Source: an uncultured Bacteroidia bacterium (GTDB taxonomy: Bacteria; Bacteroidota; Bacteroidia; Bacteroidales; UBA932). Taken from it: 46,756 nucleotides of DNA. The notes beneath the pieces were generated by a model. It saw only the letters and a list, made by a program, of their open reading frames with translations. It ran no database searches and was not told the origin of the DNA. The number at the start of each line of letters is the position of its first letter. Positions within the stretch are counted from its first letter, which is position 1. The translations under genes were made by a program, and so were the position numbers. Location: positions 1 through 46,756 of the forward strand of contig CADANY010000011.1 of NCBI GenBank assembly GCA_902789395.1, read 5' to 3'. Of this stretch, positions 34,194 to 43,685 are shown piece after piece.

Positions 34194-35413
34194 ACTATAT
34201 CGTCCTCAATCAAGTAATAAAGATTCTGTATTTCCTGGACATTACCGAAATCACTCGCTCTTGTATACTCAATCAAATGATCCCGCAATGCCATATTATT
34301 CACAGTCTCGATAATCCCCTCCGCACACCCATGATTACCCATCGGAACAATGACCCCATCAATCCCGTCCTTCACCTGATCCTTAGCCGTCGGATAATCC
34401 GTCACAATCACCGGTTTGCACAGCATCTGAGCTTCGCGAACTGTAACCGAATTCCCTTCATAGCGGGAAGGTTGAACATAGATATCGCACGCCTTTATGT
34501 AAGGATAAGGATTACTCTTTTTGCCAAGGATGATCACGTTTTTCTCCATCCCCGCTTCCGCAATTTTTCTACGGATCAATTCTTCATCGCCCCCATAGCC
34601 AATCAGATACCAGGTTACAGGACACCCCATCTCTATTATCCGCCTGCAGATATCCGGCACATTATCATAATTCTTTGCAGCACAAAATCGCCCGACGGAA
34701 AGAAGATTCGTCATCCCTTCTCTTTGGGGCATCTCCTTCTCGATTTCCTCTGTTGGGATCAGTTCTGAACGTTTGCGGACAAACTCTGCGGATAGAATAT
34801 TATCGATCCTGATTATCCTGTCTCTCAACTGAGTAAAGACTTTCACGAAACTATCCGTAACAGCATCTGAAATAGAGGCTATATAATCATACGATGACCA
34901 AACCGGTAACTCAAGATCAGCATTAACATCGATCTTTGAATAATCCGTATGAATCCATGCTACTTTTTTCTTCGCGCTTACTTTCTCCGCAACGATATTA
35001 TGTGGCGTCAGAAAACTGATAGCAAGATCATACTCTCCGAATTGTTCAAGCGAAGGAAGGATCGGCGTAACAGAATCAGCCACATACCCTAACACAGCAC
35101 TTCCGTCAATAGGATGACAACTCTTCTTATATCGGCCAAAACGAATCTTTGTCAAGAATCGTCTCCAAGCAATTCGGAGAAAGCCTGACTTAACTACATC
35201 CTTCAACGGTCTCTCAATCTGCGCATATTCAGGAATCTCAGGAAGAAGATGAACCTCCTTAGGGATGAACTCCATCAACTCTCCCCGATGGCTCCACAAA
35301 AACAGATCAACCTCATATTTGCTATAATCTATCGATTGAAGCAAACCGATCAGACTGATCTCGGCCCCGCCGAGTTCAAGGTAATGGATTGCAATCAGTA
35401 TTCTTTTTTTCAT
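34190..35413 (-). CDS. glycosyltransferase family 4
   Basis: A 407-residue GT-B enzyme. LGGAEISLIGLLQSIDYSKY, VAWIHTDYSKID, SVGRFCAAKNYDNVPDICRR and EGNSVTVREAQMLCKPVIV (E-x7-E) are visible. The HTDYSKID acceptor region is that of capsule transferases of the EpsF-like group. It overlaps both neighbours by four bases. Confidence 0.9.
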   Translation of the reverse strand: MKKRILIAIHYLELGGAEISLIGLLQSIDYSKYEVDLFLWSHRGELMEFIPKEVHLLPEIPEYAQIERPLKDVVKSGFLRIAWRRFLTKIRFGRYKKSCHPIDGSAVLGYVADSVTPILPSLEQFGEYDLAISFLTPHNIVAEKVSAKKKVAWIHTDYSKIDVNADLELPVWSSYDYIASISDAVTDSFVKVFTQLRDRIIRIDNILSAEFVRKRSELIPTEEIEKEMPQREGMTNLLSVGRFCAAKNYDNVPDICRRIIEMGCPVTWYLIGYGGDEELIRRKIAEAGMEKNVIILGKKSNPYPYIKACDIYVQPSRYEGNSVTVREAQMLCKPVIVTDYPTAKDQVKDGIDGVIVPMGNHGCAEGIIETVNNMALRDHLIEYTRASDFGNVQEIQNLYYLIEDDIV

Positions 35414-36657
35414 CCGTTATTACGGAGTTTCCTTTTGAGAATCTTCCAGAAATTATTTCTGTAATATACTCTCTTTGCTTTCTTATGTTCCTCTACGAAA
35501 TCAAACGAAAGAAACCAATCAACAAATTCCTTGTCAAGGCATTTATCCTGACTTCCTTCGATCCGTTTTCGAGCGAGTTGGTAATAATAGTTTTCCTTCC
35601 AAATACCCCAGTTAAACAGACGGAGCTCCATCACGGACTTTAGATGGGATGTCAGGGATCCGTTATAGGAAAAACCAAAATTTCGGGGGTCCCCACCTTC
35701 CGCGGCAATCTCGACCATTGTACGGAAACACTTATCGCATTCTCCGCAATTGTGGTCATTAAAAGAACATACCTGCAAAGGATAAGGCTGACCAGATTCT
35801 TTCTGGTAACGGACAAGATATCCGACTTTATCCTGACGACTCATCTCGAAAGCATCGTGAATCGTTCTTCCTTCTCCAGCAAAAAAGAACTCACTGTCGG
35901 TCGTCATCAGGGATGCGCAGACCGAATTTGCTCTTCCTTTCGTGAAGGAACTGGCTATCATTACATTTGATGCGCCTGTGACAATGCACTGCTGCATTGC
36001 AATGGATATAAATGTCATAGAATGAAGGAATCCGTACCAGTAGTTTGTCCTCAGTCTCTGATTGAATTCCTTATCTATTACCGGATGATTAAAGACTTTG
36101 AAAATGTTCGACCTGACATGCAGTGACTCCGTTCCCATCCTACGTGCGAACTCCTCAGTCTTCATCCGGTCTGAGATATCCACATCTGATTCATCCGTTT
36201 CTTCTTCCAGCCATCCGTAGACATTGCAGATATACGGTATCGTCTCCCGGTGACGAAGAAATGATGTCTGGCAGTCAATGCCTCCCCCGAAAAGAAGGAC
36301 AGAACGGTCATTCTTTTCAATCCGGTTATCGCGAAGGATCGAAGGGACTAGCATCCCTCGGAAAGGAAAATCTTGATGAAGATCCTGATATGCTGATTTG
36401 ATGTTTCGGTAGGAGCGGTAAAAAGTCTCATCCAATTCATCAACAAAGATGACGGCATCAGCAATCCATGAAAGCCCACTCATACAGCAGACAAAGGGGA
36501 TACTCAGCATCGAGAGCGGGATCCGAGCAACGTCCAGACCGAAATCGATGAAGATAGACCTAGAGACAAAAAACTTCTCTAACCTTTTCGACAAAGAAAA
36601 AGAATACTCTACAACCCTCCCCTTCACATCTATTCTTTCTATTTCAATTCTTTCCAT
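35410..36657 (-). CDS. QueC-like PP-loop domain protein with altered P-loop (MurL-like?)
   Basis: A 415-residue soluble protein that I cannot assign with certainty. FGGGIDCQTS (123-132) looks like the PP-loop ATPase motif SGGxDS with the first Ser changed to Gly and the last to Cys. Further on, four Cys (297, 304, 307, 310) are arranged as C-x6-C-x2-C-x2-C, almost the zinc site of QueC in this same window. The MurL glutamate epimerase of Xanthomonas and similar ATP-dependent amide-forming or epimerising enzymes are possible relatives. The ATG at 36657 is preferred to a TTG at 36684. In the locus it may modify a sugar or attach an amino acid. Confidence 0.5.
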   Translation of the reverse strand: MERIEIERIDVKGRVVEYSFSLSKRLEKFFVSRSIFIDFGLDVARIPLSMLSIPFVCCMSGLSWIADAVIFVDELDETFYRSYRNIKSAYQDLHQDFPFRGMLVPSILRDNRIEKNDRSVLLFGGGIDCQTSFLRHRETIPYICNVYGWLEEETDESDVDISDRMKTEEFARRMGTESLHVRSNIFKVFNHPVIDKEFNQRLRTNYWYGFLHSMTFISIAMQQCIVTGASNVMIASSFTKGRANSVCASLMTTDSEFFFAGEGRTIHDAFEMSRQDKVGYLVRYQKESGQPYPLQVCSFNDHNCGECDKCFRTMVEIAAEGGDPRNFGFSYNGSLTSHLKSVMELRLFNWGIWKENYYYQLARKRIEGSQDKCLDKEFVDWFLSFDFVEEHKKAKRVYYRNNFWKILKRKLRNNG

Positions 36658-36765
36658 TAATATCAGACTGTTGTTTGTACTCAATTCAGGGCTACCAAAA
36701 GGTTAAGGTACTGCTCCAGTCCCTTGCTTTTTGTCACCATCTTTCCTTGTTCTTGATTTGATCAA

Positions 36766-37334
36766 TTAGATCGCCGCAGGCATTAAAGACAGATAGTCCT
36801 TCTCTCCGGTCACGACCCCTCTGAAGAACCTCCCGAAGAAGTCCCCTACTGATTTCTTCTGTAACTTCACCGTGCTGATCACGCTTTGATACACCGCGGA
36901 CATCTCCGCTTCGGCATCACTATCGAAGTGAATTGATATCTTTCGCTTCGTTATAAATGGACGGATCGAACGCTCCGCCAGATTGTTTGATAACGGATAT
37001 GACCCGTCTTTTCGATATAAGAACAAACCACCCCAGAACTTCTCCAGATAGTTCAAACCCTTCTGCATATAGTCGCTTCGGCTTGATGCATCTTCCTGCA
37101 AGCTTCGCAATCGCTCTGGGATATCTTCGACTATCGCCTCCGTCTCTGGCCCCTGACGCTCACGACGGATCTCATCGATAGTAAGTTTCACTCGGGCGTG
37201 AGCCATACAAATCAGATGATCCGTGCGAACCAGTTCTCCGTCCAGGAACATATATACAATGTAGCCGTCTGACATCAAAGCCTTCAACTCACTATCCCGT
37301 GAGCCTTGCTTACCAGTACCCACATGTATTCCGT
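36766..37334 (-). pseudogene. IS66-family transposase TnpC remnant
   Basis: The main frame (to 37323, opening on a GTG) ends with the IS66 signature DGSYPLSNNLAERSIRPFI and FFRGVVTGEKDYLSLMP. A different frame just upstream reads TEYMWVLVSKAHG, the IS66 YMWV block, and stops; a frameshift then leads into SDGYIVYMFLDGELVRTDHL. The N-terminal half, TnpA and TnpB are missing, and the part between MAHAR and the coiled region is shortened. It is a dead element inside the polysaccharide locus. Confidence 0.85.
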
Positions 37335-37386
37335 TGAGTACTTATTGTAACGACGAAGTGTAGCCACCCCAAATTATTATCTACAC

Positions 37387-38274
37387 TTATATATTTTTTA
37401 AACCCCGTATTTTAAAATACGTATCATGAATAAACTCATTGCCATATTTATATCCATCAATCACAACTTCATCATCAAAAACATTATATGTATGAAAACC
37501 AGTCATTTTAGTAATCTTTTTTGCTTCTAACCTTTGGATTTCTTGCATATTCAATATTCCATCTTCGGAACACTTAATTTCTTGAAGAGAAATGCCTTCT
37601 CCATAATAATTATTACAGATTTGCGCCGAAGAAATGATTTTTCCTTTCCAATGAAATATCTTACCCGCTCGTCTAGCCACATTATCATTAAAAGATATTT
37701 GTTGTGTTTCTTTATACTCACCCCATAGATGATCTGACTTATACACATGTAAAATATTACTATTACCATTAGCATTTTCAGGCAACGTACCTATCAAGAA
37801 CACTTCCTTCTCATTATTCATAAAAAGAACTGGATCGATTAAAGGGATAGGTATCATCTTCTTGCACTCAAGAATATGGTCAGTCATATGATATATTGTC
37901 AACTGTCCTGCGGCACTATTTTCTGGATAAATATATATATTGCCTTCATGGATGCAGAAATTAGGAAAAGAAAGGTGCGTGCTTAAATGAAGTAGTGTAT
38001 CATTTTGAATTAATTCATAGTTATTTTTATCTATAACAAGCCTACAAATTCTTCCCAATCCACTATTAATCATAAACTCTTCGGCAAGAATGACATACGA
38101 ATCCGAGTTTTTTTCAAGGAAAAAAGGATCTGCAAACCAGCGGTCTGTATAATTATGTTTCATCCACCTAATATTGACAGGAGATAAATCCTCACCTATA
38201 TCAGCAATAGCAATGTTCCAATTTGCATTGATGATTTTCCTCCAGCATTTTTTTAAAGATTCTGAAATAAACAT
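37387..38274 (-). CDS. Gint1/GH43-like five-bladed propeller protein
   Basis: A 295-residue protein without signal peptide. DRWFADPFFLEKNSDSYVILAEE (key part WFADPFFLE) followed by LGRICRLVID resembles the N-terminal propeller of GINT1-type glucosyltransferase-associated proteins, in which RFADPF-x-x and E-E/Y acids line one face. HLSFPNFCIHEGNIYIYPEN and IDPVLFMNNEKEVFLIGT look like further blades. These domains occur next to glycosyltransferases in bacterial polysaccharide loci, but their reaction is not established. It is among the most AT-rich genes of the window. Confidence 0.5.
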   Translation of the reverse strand: MFISESLKKCWRKIINANWNIAIADIGEDLSPVNIRWMKHNYTDRWFADPFFLEKNSDSYVILAEEFMINSGLGRICRLVIDKNNYELIQNDTLLHLSTHLSFPNFCIHEGNIYIYPENSAAGQLTIYHMTDHILECKKMIPIPLIDPVLFMNNEKEVFLIGTLPENANGNSNILHVYKSDHLWGEYKETQQISFNDNVARRAGKIFHWKGKIISSAQICNNYYGEGISLQEIKCSEDGILNMQEIQRLEAKKITKMTGFHTYNVFDDEVVIDGYKYGNEFIHDTYFKIRGLKNI

Positions 38275-38278
38275 GATC

Positions 38279-39277
38279 CTAAAGCGACTTGTTGTATTCT
38301 TCGAATTGTGATTTCCACTGCCTTATAGCAATGAAGTCCATAACAACCTTTGTCTCGAATTCACTTGTTATCTTTGGCTCCAGTCCTTCTAATGCATCAT
38401 AGTCGATGCAGTTGATATGATTCTGAGCATCGATAGCTCTCGCACGCTCATCAATAGCGATGATGATAGCTCTACGGCCATGACGCATAGCATATACACC
38501 ACCATGAAGACGGGTACCAACATAATCTGTATCATTATTTGTCAGATAATCATCGTATGCCTGTTTGCTTGCCTGGAGTATTTGGACTGGTTTTGTATTC
38601 TTTAACTTATAGAAATAATCATAATCTCTTGCTCCTTGAGGCCAAAAAAAGACCTCTTTGTAATTGCGCAGCAAAATATCAAGAATAGTTTGGTCTTTTT
38701 CCAAATTCATAGGATTGTGAGATGCAGTAAGCGTTAGGACCACTTTATCTGCCTTGATGGTGGGAATCTTTGCACAAAAATCGGGTGTTAGCATCCACAT
38801 CGTCACGCAACCCGTGTTGATGGCTTTAAGGCCTAAACGCTCCATATACTGTTTGCTGCGCTCATCACGAGCACTATGGTAGTAATCGCGATTCAACAGG
38901 CGTTGATAAATGTATTTGGTGTACCAACTCATCTTTCCTTCTGCCCCTGCTCCTGCACCGACACCGACCAAAATACAACCTTTCATGGGCTGATAATTGA
39001 ACAGATTGATATTCCATTGAGGGAAATGAGTGAGCAAGTTCGGAATAAGGAGATTAGAACCGCCGACAAACTTGTACTTGCAATTGCTAAATTGTCGAAC
39101 CGCTTCTGAATTGCGCCATACCTGATACCAATGGAATGGCGACACTTGTGTTGGGAGTGTTCTTTCAAAAGATCGTTCCAATAGAGGAGCTAATTCTTTG
39201 CGTGTACACTCCATAATAATATCATCGCCCTTGTTATCTGAAGCAATGGAAGTATCTAAAATAAGAATATTGTTCAT
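38279..39277 (-). CDS. polysaccharide pyruvyl transferase family protein
   Basis: A 332-residue GT-B-like enzyme of family PF04230. It uses phosphoenolpyruvate to place a pyruvate ketal on a sugar. ASDNKGDDIIMEC near the start, GGSNLLIPN, GVGAGAGAEG and, near the end, VGTRLHGGVYAMRHGRRAI (the nucleotide/PEP-binding block) support this. The product would give the polymer a negative charge. The flippase gene overlaps its start by four bases. Confidence 0.9.
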   Translation of the reverse strand: MNNILILDTSIASDNKGDDIIMECTRKELAPLLERSFERTLPTQVSPFHWYQVWRNSEAVRQFSNCKYKFVGGSNLLIPNLLTHFPQWNINLFNYQPMKGCILVGVGAGAGAEGKMSWYTKYIYQRLLNRDYYHSARDERSKQYMERLGLKAINTGCVTMWMLTPDFCAKIPTIKADKVVLTLTASHNPMNLEKDQTILDILLRNYKEVFFWPQGARDYDYFYKLKNTKPVQILQASKQAYDDYLTNNDTDYVGTRLHGGVYAMRHGRRAIIIAIDERARAIDAQNHINCIDYDALEGLEPKITSEFETKVVMDFIAIRQWKSQFEEYNKSL

Positions 39278-40803
39278 CGTTTTAACTTACGGGTGATATA
39301 CTCCTTCACCATTCCACGCTGGTCTCTATTCAAACAGAGGAAATAGTACAATGTCGACAAGATGATGGAAGAGGCAGCAGTTGTCAGAAAAATCCGGCCT
39401 ATAGACGAAGGTATCCTGCACACAATTAAATAAGAAACCACACAGACAAAGGCTCCGATCAGAAGTCCGCGGACAATATACCAGAAAACTCGCTTCCGGG
39501 AAACCTCCGGTACGTAACGGGTCATTAGAATGATCGACACTACTGCAAGTGTCATGTTCGAACACATATAAAGGAGATAGGCGCAATAGACCGGGGCGGA
39601 ACTCTTGAAAGCAATATAGATAAAAAAGGGATTCAGTGTCAAGACAATTCCGTTGAACAAGCTCATAGTCCGGACCATGCCCGTAGCATGAATCGTGATA
39701 GTTACTATATAACGGATAATAGCAAAGAGAGTACAGAGCAGAATGATGCGACTGAAAAGAACCGTATTCTCGGGTACGATTTCCTGCCAAAGATCTATCA
39801 ACTTTTCCATCTCAATACCGGCTGGTATTGCAACAAGAGCAAACAAATAAATAGCCAATACAAGAGCCATCAATGTATAACTCTCTACCGCTTTGACATT
39901 TCCCGAAGAATAGGACTTAGTAATTGGAGGACGGAACGCCGTAATCATTGTATTGGCGAATGTTGAAACCATATTCGCCACCGTTGTTGCCAGACTGCTG
40001 GCCGCATTGGTGACTACTCCGAAGAAATTATTAATCAAAATGATAATTCCTTGACTGTTGAAAACAGAGCCGAAGTTCCCGAACAGATTATATGCGGAGA
40101 AAGAAAGCATATTCTTGACAATTTCAGGATCTGTACATCTGGATAGTTTACTTTCAGAAAAATGATGCCGACTATAAGTATTGTTAATTGCAATGATTGA
40201 CATACTCACAAATACGGTCAACAAAGAGTAGGTCTTAAGTTTATCAAACGGAAGAATAGGAAGAAGGAAAACAATCCCCAACTTGGCTATAACATGATAA
40301 ATCTCAATGTAGGCATAAATTTCCATTTTTTCGTGAGCGACAATACAGGCATTGAAGGGTACGTTCATTATGCCTAACATGGATGCAAGAATTGATGCGT
40401 GAAAAACAAACCGTGCTGCAGATAAACGACCTTGTGGTATCACGATCCGATGGTTCAGGAACCAAAGACCTCCTGTCTCAAGTACCAAAAAGACAAAAAG
40501 GGCAATTCCAACATGAACCCAAAAGGCTGAATTAAACGTTTGGTTCAATCTCTTCTCATCTCCCCGTCCCAACTCGTATGCAATAAACCTAGAAGTTGCC
40601 CCGCTCATCGTAGCATTGAGAAAACCCAACATACCCGTAACCCCTCCGACAGCGTTATAAACTCCGAAATCCTCGACACCCAAGGTACTGAGAACGACGC
40701 GGGAAGTGTAAAGGCCGACAACAAGGACCAAAAACATCCGAAGATACAGCATCAGCGTATTTTTGGCAATTGTTTTAGGACGAGCTACGTATTGTTCCGG
40801 CAC
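39274..40803 (-). CDS. Wzx-type lipid-linked oligosaccharide flippase
   Basis: A 509-residue multi-spanning MOP-superfamily protein with about 12-14 helices. KTIAKNTLMLYLRM, LVVGLYTSRVVLSTLGVEDFG and YNAVGGVTGMLGFLNATMSG form the N-terminal family signature. It moves the undecaprenyl-linked repeat unit to the periplasmic face. The GTG at 40803 is chosen because homology starts before the next ATG and because it overlaps the TAG of the upstream gene (TAGTG). Confidence 0.9.
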   Translation of the reverse strand: MPEQYVARPKTIAKNTLMLYLRMFLVLVVGLYTSRVVLSTLGVEDFGVYNAVGGVTGMLGFLNATMSGATSRFIAYELGRGDEKRLNQTFNSAFWVHVGIALFVFLVLETGGLWFLNHRIVIPQGRLSAARFVFHASILASMLGIMNVPFNACIVAHEKMEIYAYIEIYHVIAKLGIVFLLPILPFDKLKTYSLLTVFVSMSIIAINNTYSRHHFSESKLSRCTDPEIVKNMLSFSAYNLFGNFGSVFNSQGIIILINNFFGVVTNAASSLATTVANMVSTFANTMITAFRPPITKSYSSGNVKAVESYTLMALVLAIYLFALVAIPAGIEMEKLIDLWQEIVPENTVLFSRIILLCTLFAIIRYIVTITIHATGMVRTMSLFNGIVLTLNPFFIYIAFKSSAPVYCAYLLYMCSNMTLAVVSIILMTRYVPEVSRKRVFWYIVRGLLIGAFVCVVSYLIVCRIPSSIGRIFLTTAASSIILSTLYYFLCLNRDQRGMVKEYITRKLKR

Positions 40804-42995
40804 TATCTTTTGCGAATTGTATTTCCCTCGAGGAAATAGATTGTTCTGATTCCGGGGGAGAATTCTTTAAAAGTTTCTATGGAGTTATTTCTAAACAAAA
40901 CTGTCCTGCATAAGTACTTGCAACCATAGTCATTTTGTTTCTTTGCATCTGTTGAAAGGATCCAGTTTGAAAAGCCAAAACTTCCTGATGTGAAAATATT
41001 ATCTTGAATATCAGAAGTAAGATTATTGTAAATATATACCCCTGCATCAGTCCGATTATCAGAGAAAGAAAAAGACAATACTCCTAATAAGATTTTTCCG
41101 ATATTTTTATTGCCGGCCCTATCAAATGTATTCTTCCTTATAGTTAAATTCTTTCCATAACTGTCTTCGTAATCAATATGATAATTAGTTCCACCGACAA
41201 GGAATAAAGGAATAATATGTCCTTGATAATTGATTTCTTTATCGTTTTTGCTAAACTTGCAATTACGAATAACCGTATTGTTGCATCCGCCTGATATCCC
41301 CCCTCTATGATTATCATGAATCTCACAATACTCTATGATACAATCACTCGTGATGAGATCAGATATAGCCATATTATGTTTGAATCCTTCTTTCCCAACA
41401 CCTTCATCATAATAAAACTGAAACTTAATACCTGTTTCATTATTATTGAGTTGGAAATAGTCCAAATAAGAGGATTTAATCATTCGAATAGGCCGTTCTG
41501 TAGAAATTTTTTTATTGAACGTTAAAATATCAACATTCAAATACATATTCGGGATACGAGTATAACCTCTATTGTTGTTTACAGAAAATAGTTTCAGTTC
41601 TTTTAGTTTCTTACCTATAGAAAAATATGTCGGATACCAGCCTGAAAAATCTAAATAATCTGATACCAAACAATAACTATTGCTATGAGGATTAATCTTA
41701 AGGTCACCTTCTTTCAATGAGTACTGCATTGGTTCTGCTAAACCGACATACTTGACTCCGGATGGAGAATATGGAGCATTGTAATCTTTAAAATAGTCTC
41801 CAGCTTGATTCATAGTGACTCCATCTCCCATGAAACAGGAAAAATCTATATGGTGAATCCTGACATCATAACAATACGCAGAAACCATAATGCCATAGGT
41901 CTGCTCTTGGTTTCGTTCTTTGGAATTAGTATAGTCCCGAATAGTTCTATCACCAACAAGTTTCCCACTATGTACCTGAACGTTGATGCACATCGCCATC
42001 CAGAACATATAACTTGCCTGCTGATATGTCTCTCCTTCTGCCTTATAATACTTTGACTTCCTCGAACTGTCGAGAATATTATAATATGATCCTCCACCAA
42101 GATCAATGTCGAACTTAATTATATCCTGAATTAGAACTTGCCCACAATAACCGCTCGGATTCTCTTCCCCAACCGTTCTCGGTGTAAAACAATAGTCATT
42201 CTTCGGGAAGCGGATGCCGTCGTAGCCGTTCTTGTAAGCCCATTGGATGGCTTCGGTGAAGCCGACGCCGTTTTGGTACATGAGGTCGTACTGGCGGTCG
42301 GTATAGTGGCCGTCGACGCCCTTTTTCTGATAGCCGGGCGTAATCCCAAACTTCTTCAGGTCAACGACATAGACCTTCTTCGGAGCCGAAGTATCCCAGG
42401 GGAAGACCGGATCTTCATGGACCCCCCAGAGGTCGACAAGGGTCTCGTAATACTCGCCCGTAACCTTGACCTTACTGATGCGCGTTTCCTTCGAGATCCC
42501 GTAGATCGGCGTGACCCGCGTCTGGTCCATCACGAGCGTTCCGTTCCGGAGTTCGCCGTTTTCGAGGTCCAGGACGGATCCGTACGGCATCGTGATCCCC
42601 TTGCCGGCGAGGTCGAAGGGGCCTTCGATGATGTACCTGCGGCACCGCTGATTCATCATCGCCTGCGTCAGGACTTTTCCGTTTCCCCCTTTCAGGACGA
42701 CTCGCTCGAGTCCTGTGATGTCCTTGGTTACCCCGAGGTCCGGACCGGCAGAAGTTCCCGTCCCGGAAGCTGTTCCCTTATTGGAAGCCTTGTTCATCGC
42801 TGAAAGTTCCGCGAGGGATATCTCCTTTACCGCCCCCTTTGAGCTCTGGCTTTCGTTCGAGCCACTCAGGAGGCTCGAACTCTCCCGTACGGTCTCCCCC
42901 ACCTCCTGCGCACTCCGCAGCGCCGCCCCCTGCCCGCAGGCAAGGAGAGAAAGAAATAAAGGTAGAATTATTAATAAGCTAACAATACGATGCAT
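40803..42995 (-). CDS. right-handed beta-helix lipoprotein of the polysaccharide locus
   Basis: A 730-residue exported lipoprotein: MHRIVSLLIILPLFLSLLAC with Cys20, then a Ser/Gly-rich linker to about 85. From LERVVLKGGNGKVLTQAMM onward the protein has the Bacteroidetes beta-helix pattern (GITMPYGSVLDLENGELRNG), GYDGIRFPKNDY, and later NNTVIRNCKFSKND and TIRKNTFDRAGNKN coils. It may be a lyase, epimerase or depolymerase that acts on the polymer, but no catalytic set is recognised. The first 268 or so codons are GC-rich, the rest AT-rich, which suggests a recombinant gene. ATG 42995 is preferred to TTG 43019 because the signal peptide starts there. Confidence 0.75.
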   Translation of the reverse strand: MHRIVSLLIILPLFLSLLACGQGAALRSAQEVGETVRESSSLLSGSNESQSSKGAVKEISLAELSAMNKASNKGTASGTGTSAGPDLGVTKDITGLERVVLKGGNGKVLTQAMMNQRCRRYIIEGPFDLAGKGITMPYGSVLDLENGELRNGTLVMDQTRVTPIYGISKETRISKVKVTGEYYETLVDLWGVHEDPVFPWDTSAPKKVYVVDLKKFGITPGYQKKGVDGHYTDRQYDLMYQNGVGFTEAIQWAYKNGYDGIRFPKNDYCFTPRTVGEENPSGYCGQVLIQDIIKFDIDLGGGSYYNILDSSRKSKYYKAEGETYQQASYMFWMAMCINVQVHSGKLVGDRTIRDYTNSKERNQEQTYGIMVSAYCYDVRIHHIDFSCFMGDGVTMNQAGDYFKDYNAPYSPSGVKYVGLAEPMQYSLKEGDLKINPHSNSYCLVSDYLDFSGWYPTYFSIGKKLKELKLFSVNNNRGYTRIPNMYLNVDILTFNKKISTERPIRMIKSSYLDYFQLNNNETGIKFQFYYDEGVGKEGFKHNMAISDLITSDCIIEYCEIHDNHRGGISGGCNNTVIRNCKFSKNDKEINYQGHIIPLFLVGGTNYHIDYEDSYGKNLTIRKNTFDRAGNKNIGKILLGVLSFSFSDNRTDAGVYIYNNLTSDIQDNIFTSGSFGFSNWILSTDAKKQNDYGCKYLCRTVLFRNNSIETFKEFSPGIRTIYFLEGNTIRKR

Positions 42996-43021
42996 TAGTA
43001 TGCATAAGTATGTTATCAAGA

Positions 43022-43678
43022 TTATTTCCCAACAAACCTCTCGATTTCTTCGACGGATGTGTAGGCTTTCATGGCGTCTATCAGATGATAGACCTGAGTC
43101 TCTTTGTATTCCGGGATCCTGAATCCCTGATGTTTGTCAGCTGTGCGGGCATGATCGGCCGCCGAGAAGGCGAGCCTCGCGAAGATCTGGCAGTTATATC
43201 CTCCCGGAGAAGCGATAGTAGCCAGAAGTTGCTTCATCTCAGCGCTTGAAAGTTCTTTTCCACCATCTTCAATCGTTGCGCTGATATGGTAGCACAACCA
43301 GACTTCAAAACAGGGATTACTGATTGCCGTATGCCATTTCCTGTTGGCGGCTTCGCTGCAGAGGTCACTCAGTTTCTGGCTGCCCCAACGGTCCACGTCG
43401 AGGACCAGCCAAACCTCATCTCCTTCTCCAAGGCCGGCTTCGTTACAATAAGCTTCCGCCCGTTTCAAGACATGATCCGGAGAAGAATTCGTTGTCGATG
43501 AGACAAGACCGTCCTCGTCGATGTCTCCGATGAGATCGACCGAAATCCTTGAAGACAATGATTCGAACATCTTGAAATACTCCCACTCTCTCACGCTTCC
43601 TTCGCAAGCGACGGCGAAGAGATGATAATCACGAAGTTTCCCGATAGTTCTTTGGTAACCCCTCTTTTTCCTTCCCAT
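43022..43678 (-). CDS. rloB: RloB-like protein (Toprim-type, defence)
   Basis: A 218-residue protein of the RloB family. E26 in VACEGSVREWEYF and the D94-x-D96 pair in VWLVLDVDRWG look like the acidic residues of a Toprim fold. SNPCFEVWLCYH is another family block, where the N-P-C-F-E-x-W-L pattern is strong. RloB is found with the ATPase RloA at restriction loci and in abortive-infection pairs such as AbiL. Here the two genes are 7 bases apart, so they form one pair. Predicted role: an RNA or DNA nuclease held inactive by RloA, by analogy with the PARIS pair; inference. Confidence 0.8.
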   Translation of the reverse strand: MGRKKRGYQRTIGKLRDYHLFAVACEGSVREWEYFKMFESLSSRISVDLIGDIDEDGLVSSTTNSSPDHVLKRAEAYCNEAGLGEGDEVWLVLDVDRWGSQKLSDLCSEAANRKWHTAISNPCFEVWLCYHISATIEDGGKELSSAEMKQLLATIASPGGYNCQIFARLAFSAADHARTADKHQGFRIPEYKETQVYHLIDAMKAYTSVEEIERFVGK

Positions 43679-43685
43679 ACAGTTT

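Noticed and set aside
36658..36684. TTG start nine residues upstream for the PP-loop protein
   Set aside because: ATG 36657 is available and the extra residues show no homology.
42996..43019. TTG start for the beta-helix lipoprotein
   Set aside because: Signal peptide begins at ATG 42995.
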